In this document: in pieces, positions 57,739 through 64,000 of the stretch | Layout of the letters: every line of letters starts with the position of its first letter | Position numbering within the stretch: the first letter of the stretch is position 1 | NCBI RefSeq assembly: GCF_024346755.1 | Contig: NZ_AP024861.1 | Span: forward strand, 3,596,001 to 3,660,000 | Source: Vibrio aerogenes | GTDB lineage: Bacteria; Pseudomonadota; Gammaproteobacteria; Enterobacterales; Vibrionaceae | Length of the DNA: 64,000 nucleotides | Reading direction: 5' to 3' | Made by a program: the position numbers and the translations under genes | Notes under the pieces: generated by a model | Databases searched by the model: none | What the model was told of the DNA's origin: nothing | The model's input: only the letters and a program-made list of their open reading frames with translations

Positions 57739-58713
57739 ATGAAAACAACGATATTCAGTTTATTGGCTACATTCACTATCGCAGGTTGTGGCATGTATAT
57801 TTCTGCCGCCAGTGCGCACAACCCGCTGGATTTTGGCAGCGATATCCTTACTGCCGATCCATCCGGACATGTCTGGAACGACGGGAAAATGTACCTCTAC
57901 ACATCACATGATGAGTCTTGCCAGCAAGACTTCTGGATGAAAGACTGGCACGCCTTTTCCTCTGACGATTTAGTGCACTGGACTGATCATGGCGCAATTC
58001 TCTCTGTCAACGATCTGAGCTGGGCGGACAATTATGCCTGGGCACCCGATGCGGCTTATAAAAACGGTAAATACTATTTTGTATTCCCGGCCGGGACCGG
58101 ATACAAAGACAGGGAGAATCCGCAAAACAGCACCAAATGGATGGGCATCGGTATTGCCGAAAGCGACTCACCAACCGGCCCGTTTAAAGATATGATTGGT
58201 GCACCGTTATGGACTTCGCCTTATGCCAATGATCCGGCTTTATTCATTGACGATGATGACAGAGCTTATCTGTATTTTCATGGCAGTGGTATGGACTATC
58301 ATGTGGTCGAAATGGCAGATGATATGCGCGGTATTAAGGGGAACTTTATCAAAATGGACATGGGTGGTTATGAGCCCAAAATGGAAGGTCCGTGGGTCTT
58401 CAGGCGCAGGGGAATTTACTACTTCACGATGCCGGAGAATAACCGAAAGCTGACTTACTATACCTCAACCTCTCCAACCGGCCCATGGACCTATCGCGGT
58501 CTGATCATGGATGAAGAACTCAGTTCAAACAACCATCACTCAATTGTCCGGTATAAAGGGCAATGGATTCTGTTTTATCACGTCTGGCGTAAAACGCCGG
58601 GATCAGACTGTGATAAACGCCAGCGTCATGTTGCTGCCGAATATCTGCACTTCAACCCTGACGGCACCATCCAGGAAGTCAAAAGAAGCCAAAAAGGTGT
58701 TTATTTGCCATAA
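57739..58713 (+). CDS. Exported GH43-family glycoside hydrolase (arabinosidase/xylosidase type)
   Basis: A 324-aa secreted protein with signal peptide MKTTIFSLLATFTIAGCGM. The IAGC lipobox suggests a lipoprotein; a cleavage after SAASA is also possible. The five-bladed propeller shows the three GH43 acid residues: Asp in LTADPSGHVW, Asp in NDPALFIDDDD, and the acid Glu in KMEGPWVFRRRGIYYF. GH43 enzymes cut arabinose or xylose side chains of plant or algal polysaccharides. It stands alone, with no transporter or regulator beside it. AGGT lies 6 nt before the ATG. Confidence 0.88.
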   Translation: MKTTIFSLLATFTIAGCGMYISAASAHNPLDFGSDILTADPSGHVWNDGKMYLYTSHDESCQQDFWMKDWHAFSSDDLVHWTDHGAILSVNDLSWADNYAWAPDAAYKNGKYYFVFPAGTGYKDRENPQNSTKWMGIGIAESDSPTGPFKDMIGAPLWTSPYANDPALFIDDDDRAYLYFHGSGMDYHVVEMADDMRGIKGNFIKMDMGGYEPKMEGPWVFRRRGIYYFTMPENNRKLTYYTSTSPTGPWTYRGLIMDEELSSNNHHSIVRYKGQWILFYHVWRKTPGSDCDKRQRHVAAEYLHFNPDGTIQEVKRSQKGVYLP

Positions 58714-58720
58714 ATACATT

Positions 58721-58752
58721 CTGAAAGGCCTCTGAGTACAGAGGCCTTTCAG
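58721..58752. terminator. Bidirectional hairpin between convergent genes
   Basis: A perfect 14-bp inverted repeat CTGAAAGGCCTCTG / CAGAGGCCTTTCAG with loop AGTA. It lacks a long T run but sits between the GH43 gene and the convergent acetyltransferase. Confidence 0.65.
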
Positions 58753-58773
58753 ATCATGATGACTGACTCTGTC

Positions 58774-59256
58774 TTAATTTGACTCCGCAAACTGTAAAAG
58801 CGCTTCACCAGACAACCTGCAAATGGTCAAATCATCTTGAGGTAAAGCGCCAATACGACGATAAAAATCCTTTGCTTTCTGATTCCAGTCCAGCACGACC
58901 CACTCAAACCGGCCACATTGCTGACTGACTGCAATCTGTGCCAGATAGCGGATAATCGCTTTGCCCGCACCTGTCCCACGGTATTCCGGCGACACATACA
59001 AGTCTTCAAGATATAGCCCATACCTGCCAACCCATGTCGAATAATTGAAAAAGTAAACAGCAAAGCCAATTGCCTCACCCTCTTTTTCACAGATCAATGC
59101 GTAAGCATGGACATTATCTCCAAATAAATGCGTTTCAATGGCTTCAACTGTATTTAAAACCACATCCGGCTCTCTGACATAAGTTGCCAGCTCGTTGATA
59201 AAGTGCAAAATCGTCGCTGCATCTTCTTTTTGAGCTGGCCTGATCTCAACGGACAT
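58774..59256 (-). CDS. GNAT family N-acetyltransferase (diamine acetyltransferase-like)
   Basis: A 160-aa protein. Motif A is LYLEDLYVSPEYRGTGAGKAIIRYL with the RGTGAG pyrophosphate loop. IGFAVYFFNYSTWVGRYG and the C-terminal RFEWVVLDWNQKAKDFYRRIGA resemble the spermidine/spermine-type N1-acetyltransferase subgroup. The substrate is unproven. The ATG at 59256 has AAGGGGA upstream; the frame continues to 59358 without support. Confidence 0.83.
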   Translation of the reverse strand: MSVEIRPAQKEDAATILHFINELATYVREPDVVLNTVEAIETHLFGDNVHAYALICEKEGEAIGFAVYFFNYSTWVGRYGLYLEDLYVSPEYRGTGAGKAIIRYLAQIAVSQQCGRFEWVVLDWNQKAKDFYRRIGALPQDDLTICRLSGEALLQFAESN

Positions 59257-59548
59257 ACACCAATCCCCTTTTTCTTCAGAACTCCGTACAACCTGAAGGC
59301 ACATGCTGCCCGGACATATCAGACCTGATGATATACAAATCAGTGGCTCTGTCACCATGATTTACTCAATACCTGTGATTTCCGGATGTACATTTCCCAC
59401 TTCACACACTGTTAATCTTATCGTCACCAAAAATTCATTCTATAGTCACCGGGCGCTGTCAGCCTTTATGCCGAACATCCTGTAATTTCAAGATCTTACT
59501 AACAAAAACAGATAGTCAACAGATTTCAATCGCAAAAGGAGAAACAGA

Positions 59549-61603
59549 ATGCAACCGACAGTCGTATTCAGGAGAGACAGGTTAAAAAAATTCGTTGCCG
59601 CAGCACTGATGACAACCGTCATCGCCGGATGTGCTTTTGATGACGATGATGATAATAAAACAACACAGTCTGGTAATGAGGTTGCTTTCACGCTTCAGTT
59701 ACTGCATGTCGCTGATATGGATGGCTCCAATGCAGTGGCACTGGCCAACGCAGGCAACTTTGCCAGTAACGTTGCAGCACTGCGTAACCAGTACCCGAAT
59801 AACACTCTTTTTCTCAGCTCTGGCGACAACTATATTCCGGGCTCGCGCTATAAGGCCGCAGCTGATGATTCCATGACCAATGTCGCAGGTATTGGCACGC
59901 CGGGCGTCGGCAGGGCCGATATAGCGATGCTCAATGCAATGGGTGTGGAAGCCTCTGCCGTCGGTAACCATGATCTGGATGGCGGTACTGAAGAATTTGC
60001 CTCTATTGTGGCTGCGGATAATGCCTATCCGGGAACACAATTCCCGTACCTGAGTTCAAATATGATTTTCGCTGATGATGCGAATACAGCACCGCTTGTT
60101 ACCGCTGATGGTCAAATGGCCAGCTCAGTACCGAACAGCCTGACTTCCTCAGTTGTGATTGAAGTCAATGGTGAAAAAATAGGTATTGTCGGAGCCACCA
60201 CACCGACCAATGAAGTGATTACCAGCACCGGCGATATCACCGTCTTACCGGCTGATGACAGCACAACAGAACTGGCAGCACTCATTCAGGAGAAAGTCGA
60301 TGCCCTCACAGCGACCGGCATCAATAAGGTGATCCTGCTGGCTCACATGCAGCGAATCGATATTGAGGAAGAACTGGCAACACTGCTCAGGGATGTTGAT
60401 ATCATTGTAGCCGGTGGTTCCAATACCCGCTTATCCGACAGCACCGATCGTCTGTGGGCCGGTGATACTTCTGCCGGAGACTATCCGCTGCTGTATAAAT
60501 CAGCCAGCGGTGAAAATGTTGCGGTCGTGAATGTAGACGGCGATTACAAATATCTGGGTCGTCTGGTTGCTGGTTTTGATAAAGACGGGGAACTGCTGAC
60601 CAATACCATCGATAAAAATGTCAGCGGTGTCTTCATCAGTGACAGCCAAATGGTCACAGAACTCGGCGGGACGCCAAATACAGCTGTCGATAACATTGTC
60701 TCAGCGATCAACGATGTTATTGTCGCCGCAGAGAAAAACATTGTGGGTCATACCGATGTCTATCTGAACGGTATTAAATCAGAAGTTCGCTCTGAAGAAA
60801 CGAATCTGGGTGATCTGACAGCGGATGCGAACCTTTGGTATGCGAAACTGGCCGATGCTTCGGTTGAAATCTCGATCAAAAACGGGGGTGGTATCCGCGC
60901 TTCGATCGGTTATGCGACTTATCCACCGGGTTCAACAGATATCGCAGATCTTCAGTATTTACCGCCGGCAGCTTACCCGGCAGCCGGTAAAGCAGAAGGT
61001 GATATTTCTCAGTATGACCTGCAATCAACGCTGGCCTTTAATAATTCACTTTCCACGCTGGATGTTACGGCAGCAGAGTTGAAAGATATCCTTGAACACA
61101 CCGTTGCTGACATCGATCCAACGGATGCCTCCGGGTACGCCGGTGGCCGTTTCCCACAGATTTCAGGGATGCGATTCACCTTCGATCCAACCCGTACAGC
61201 CCGCACTTCAGCAGGTAATGACGGGCAACGAATCACCGAACTGGCTGTCGATACCAATGGAGACGGCACTTACGATGACACGGTTGTCTCCGGCGGCACC
61301 ATACAGGACGATGCAACCCGGACCTTTAAAGTTGTAACTCTGGGATATCTGGGCACCGGCGGTGACGGTTACCCATTCCCTTGTACCTCATCCGGTGATA
61401 GCTGTACGAACCAAACTGCCTTATCTGACTCTATGGGCAGCAACGATCCGGGCCTGGCAACCTTTGCTGAGACGGGTTCTGAGCAGGACGCACTGGCTGA
61501 ATATCTGCTTGCGACATATCCGGATCAAAGCAAGCCATTCAACACTGCGGATAATATTGCAGATTCAAGTGTCACAGATACCCGGATTATTCGTCAGAAC
61601 TAA
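59549..61603 (+). CDS. 5'-nucleotidase/UshA-family metallophosphoesterase lipoprotein
   Basis: A 684-aa exported protein. The signal peptide ends in a lipobox (TVIAGC, Cys28) followed by an Asp-rich linker (DDDDDN), so it is probably a lipoprotein. The calcineurin-like domain has ADMDGSN, FLSSGDNYIPGS, AVGNHDLDGG, and LLAHMQ. The 5_nucleotid_C domain has SIKNGGGIRASI and YDLQSTLAFNN. A Cys pair near the end (PFPCTSSGDSCTN) may form a disulfide. The first metal motif reads HVADMDGSN where UshA has D-x-H, an unusual variant. AAAGGAG precedes the ATG. The substrate (nucleotide or phosphate ester) is unknown. Confidence 0.88.
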   Translation: MQPTVVFRRDRLKKFVAAALMTTVIAGCAFDDDDDNKTTQSGNEVAFTLQLLHVADMDGSNAVALANAGNFASNVAALRNQYPNNTLFLSSGDNYIPGSRYKAAADDSMTNVAGIGTPGVGRADIAMLNAMGVEASAVGNHDLDGGTEEFASIVAADNAYPGTQFPYLSSNMIFADDANTAPLVTADGQMASSVPNSLTSSVVIEVNGEKIGIVGATTPTNEVITSTGDITVLPADDSTTELAALIQEKVDALTATGINKVILLAHMQRIDIEEELATLLRDVDIIVAGGSNTRLSDSTDRLWAGDTSAGDYPLLYKSASGENVAVVNVDGDYKYLGRLVAGFDKDGELLTNTIDKNVSGVFISDSQMVTELGGTPNTAVDNIVSAINDVIVAAEKNIVGHTDVYLNGIKSEVRSEETNLGDLTADANLWYAKLADASVEISIKNGGGIRASIGYATYPPGSTDIADLQYLPPAAYPAAGKAEGDISQYDLQSTLAFNNSLSTLDVTAAELKDILEHTVADIDPTDASGYAGGRFPQISGMRFTFDPTRTARTSAGNDGQRITELAVDTNGDGTYDDTVVSGGTIQDDATRTFKVVTLGYLGTGGDGYPFPCTSSGDSCTNQTALSDSMGSNDPGLATFAETGSEQDALAEYLLATYPDQSKPFNTADNIADSSVTDTRIIRQN

Positions 61604-61640
61604 TCAGGCAGAGCGAACCACTCAAGATATCATCGCGTAC

Positions 61641-61668
61641 AGACGCCCGGTAAAACGGGCGTCTTTTT
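61641..61668 (+). terminator. Terminator of the nucleotidase gene
   Basis: A 9-bp stem AGACGCCCG / CGGGCGTCT with loop GTAAAA is followed by five T. Confidence 0.92.
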
Positions 61669-61719
61669 CTTAAGATGAACCCTTCATAAAATCACCATTT
61701 CCTGATTTTTTTCTCAATG

Positions 61720-61762
61720 CCAAACGATTGCGCGAGCTTTTTTACATTTAATTCGTTAGAAT
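61720..61762 (+). promoter_or_regulatory. purH promoter with PurR-type operator
   Basis: CCAAACGATTGCGC at 61721-61734 differs by one central base from the purine-repressor core CAAACGTTTGCG. A TAGAAT -10 lies at 61757-61762. Binding there would cover the -35 region, as in E. coli pur genes. The -35 itself is poor. Confidence 0.7.
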
Positions 61763-61826
61763 GTGCGCCACAAAATTCTGACATCAATGTCATTCAATTA
61801 ACTCCGTGATTTGAGGAAAAGGAAGC

Positions 61827-63419
61827 ATGAATAACGCTCGTCCGATTCGCCGTGCGCTGATTAGCGTTTCAGATAAAACAGGTATTGTCGGGTTTGCCAA
61901 AGCTTTGGCTGACCGTGGGGTCGATATTCTTTCTACCGGTGGCACAGCCCGCCTTCTGGCTGAAGAGGGCATTTCAGTCACTGAAGTCTCTGATTATACC
62001 GGGTTTCCGGAAATGATGGATGGCCGTGTGAAAACACTGCACCCGAAAGTTCATGGCGGAATTTTAGGCCGCAGGGAACAGGACGATGCGGTGATGGCTC
62101 AACATGACATACAACCGATTGATATGGTTGTCGTCAACCTTTATCCGTTTGCTGCAACCGTTTCAAACCCGGACTGCACCTTAGAAGATGCGGTTGAAAA
62201 CATTGATATTGGCGGGCCAACAATGGTCCGTTCTGCTGCGAAAAACCATAAAGATGTGACAATTGTGGTCAAAGCGAACGACTACGATCGCGTGATTGCT
62301 GAAATGGATAGCAATCAGAACTCCCTGACATACAACACCCGTTTCGATCTGGCGATTGCAGCCTTCGAACATACCGCGGCTTACGACGGTATGATTGCCA
62401 ACTATTTCGGCACGATGGTGCCATCTTACGGTGAAAACAAAGAAGGCGATGAAGCCTCTCAGTTCCCGCGTACATTCAACATGCAGTTCGGGAAAAAGCA
62501 AGACATGCGTTATGGCGAAAACAGCCATCAATCTGCTGCATTTTATGTTGAAAGTAACCCGGAAGAAGCCTCCGTTTCCACCGCCCGCCAGATTCAGGGT
62601 AAAGCGCTTTCTTACAACAACATCGCGGATACAGATGCAGCACTGGAGTGCGTGAAAGAATTTGATGAGCCAGCCTGTGTAATTGTCAAGCATGCGAATC
62701 CATGTGGTGTTGCACTCGGCGGCGATATTCTGAGCGCTTATAACCGCGCTTATCAAACCGATCCGACATCAGCATTTGGGGGCATCATTGCCTTCAACCG
62801 TGAACTTGATGCGGCCACAGCGAAAGCCATTGTTGATCGCCAGTTCGTTGAAGTGATTATCGCGCCTGAAATTACACCAGAAGCTGTTGAAGTGGTCTCA
62901 GCCAAGAAAAATGTCCGTCTTCTGGAATGTGGCTACTGGAACAGCAAAACATCAGGTTACGATGTGAAACGCGTGAACGGCGGGTTACTGGTTCAGGAGC
63001 GCGATCAGGGCATGGTGGGTCTTGAAGATCTGAAAATCGTTTCAAAACGTCACCCATCAGCCGAAGAAATCAAAGACGCGCTGTTCTGCTGGAAAGTTGC
63101 GAAGTATGTAAAATCGAATGCGATTGTTTACGCCAAAGGCGATATGACGATTGGTGTGGGTGCCGGTCAGATGAGCCGCGTTTACTCAGCAAAAATTGCT
63201 GGTATTAAAGCCGCAGACGAAGGACTGAAGGTCGAAGGTTCTGTGATGGCGTCAGATGCATTCTTCCCGTTCCGTGACGGGATTGATGCAGCTGCCGAAG
63301 CAGGTATTACCTGTGTCATTCAGCCGGGGGGGTCAATGCGTGATGATGAAGTCATTGCAGCAGCTGATGAACATGGCATGTCGATGATCTTTACCGGTAT
63401 GCGTCACTTCAGACACTAA
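61827..63419 (+). CDS. purH: Bifunctional AICAR transformylase / IMP cyclohydrolase
   Basis: A 530-aa enzyme catalysing the last two steps of IMP synthesis. The N-terminal IMP cyclohydrolase domain has [27 protein letters not shown] and [15 protein letters not shown]. The C-terminal transformylase domain has the catalytic Lys-His in [15 protein letters not shown] and [18 protein letters not shown]. Length equals the E. coli protein (529). GAGGAAAAGGAAG precedes the ATG. It is followed by purD, the standard purHD operon, and preceded by a PurR-type box. Confidence 0.98.
   Translation: MNNARPIRRALISVSDKTGIVGFAKALADRGVDILSTGGTARLLAEEGISVTEVSDYTGFPEMMDGRVKTLHPKVHGGILGRREQDDAVMAQHDIQPIDMVVVNLYPFAATVSNPDCTLEDAVENIDIGGPTMVRSAAKNHKDVTIVVKANDYDRVIAEMDSNQNSLTYNTRFDLAIAAFEHTAAYDGMIANYFGTMVPSYGENKEGDEASQFPRTFNMQFGKKQDMRYGENSHQSAAFYVESNPEEASVSTARQIQGKALSYNNIADTDAALECVKEFDEPACVIVKHANPCGVALGGDILSAYNRAYQTDPTSAFGGIIAFNRELDAATAKAIVDRQFVEVIIAPEITPEAVEVVSAKKNVRLLECGYWNSKTSGYDVKRVNGGLLVQERDQGMVGLEDLKIVSKRHPSAEEIKDALFCWKVAKYVKSNAIVYAKGDMTIGVGAGQMSRVYSAKIAGIKAADEGLKVEGSVMASDAFFPFRDGIDAAAEAGITCVIQPGGSMRDDEVIAAADEHGMSMIFTGMRHFRH

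Positions 63420-64000
<581 letters not shown>

Overview
The window looks like a chromosomal segment of a gammaproteobacterium of the family Vibrionaceae, most likely a Vibrio. The evidence is the conserved order rplK-nusG-secE-tuf-tRNA(Thr,Gly,Tyr,Thr)-coaA-birA-murB, followed by fre-ubiD-rho-trxA-rhlB-gppA, crbS, acs, aroQ-accB-accC-panF-prmA-dusB-fis, and purH-purD at the right edge. The protein sequences read like Vibrio orthologues. The species cannot be named from this sequence alone.

Layout. 1-6.4 kb: translation and transcription genes (minus strand), four tRNAs with a strong rRNA-like promoter, then coaA, birA and murB. 6.4-16.7 kb: pssA, fre, ubiD, a secreted protein of unknown function, rho, trxA/rhlB and gppA. 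16.8-26.5 kb: an acetate block with crbS (a transporter-linked hybrid sensor kinase known to control the acetate switch in V. cholerae), an MFS permease, a DUF294 nucleotidyltransferase, an exonuclease and acs. 26.9-33.7 kb: aroQ-accBC, yhdT-panF, prmA, and dusB-fis.

33.66-44.80 kb: an integrated mobile island in the 3' end of fis. The fis tail and its terminator are present at both ends as an imperfect direct repeat. A 22-bp integrase arm-type repeat also lies inside each end. The island carries a tyrosine integrase, an AlpA-type regulator and a HUH replication endonuclease (P2 gpA type), with no capsid or packaging genes. This matches what I know of phage-inducible chromosomal minimalist islands (PICMIs), the Vibrionaceae phage satellites that integrate next to fis. 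Its cargo is a two-gene AT-rich operon (175-aa protein plus P-loop ATPase), which I propose as an uncharacterised anti-phage system, and a DarT-like DNA ADP-ribosyltransferase with no visible DarG antitoxin. An IS3-family element has inserted at the 3' end of the DarT gene.

44.9-50.1 kb: nfeD/SPFH pair, then four glycosyltransferase genes. Two of these are convergent paralogues sharing a nearly identical 149-bp inverted repeat that could swap their 3' halves by recombination. 50.1-53.3 kb: an AT-rich gap, small unknown proteins and a methyl-accepting chemotaxis protein.

53.3-57.5 kb: a phlF-phlA-phlC-phlB-like cluster (the acyltransferase of 2,4-diacetylphloroglucinol synthesis and its TetR repressor) with a PhlF-like operator but no phlD. 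It is followed by an acetate transporter (satP). 57.7-64 kb: a GH43 glycosidase lipoprotein, a GNAT acetyltransferase, a 5'-nucleotidase-family lipoprotein, and purH-purD behind a PurR-type operator.

The two parts most worth following up are the fis-linked satellite with its cargo and the phlD-less phlACB cluster.
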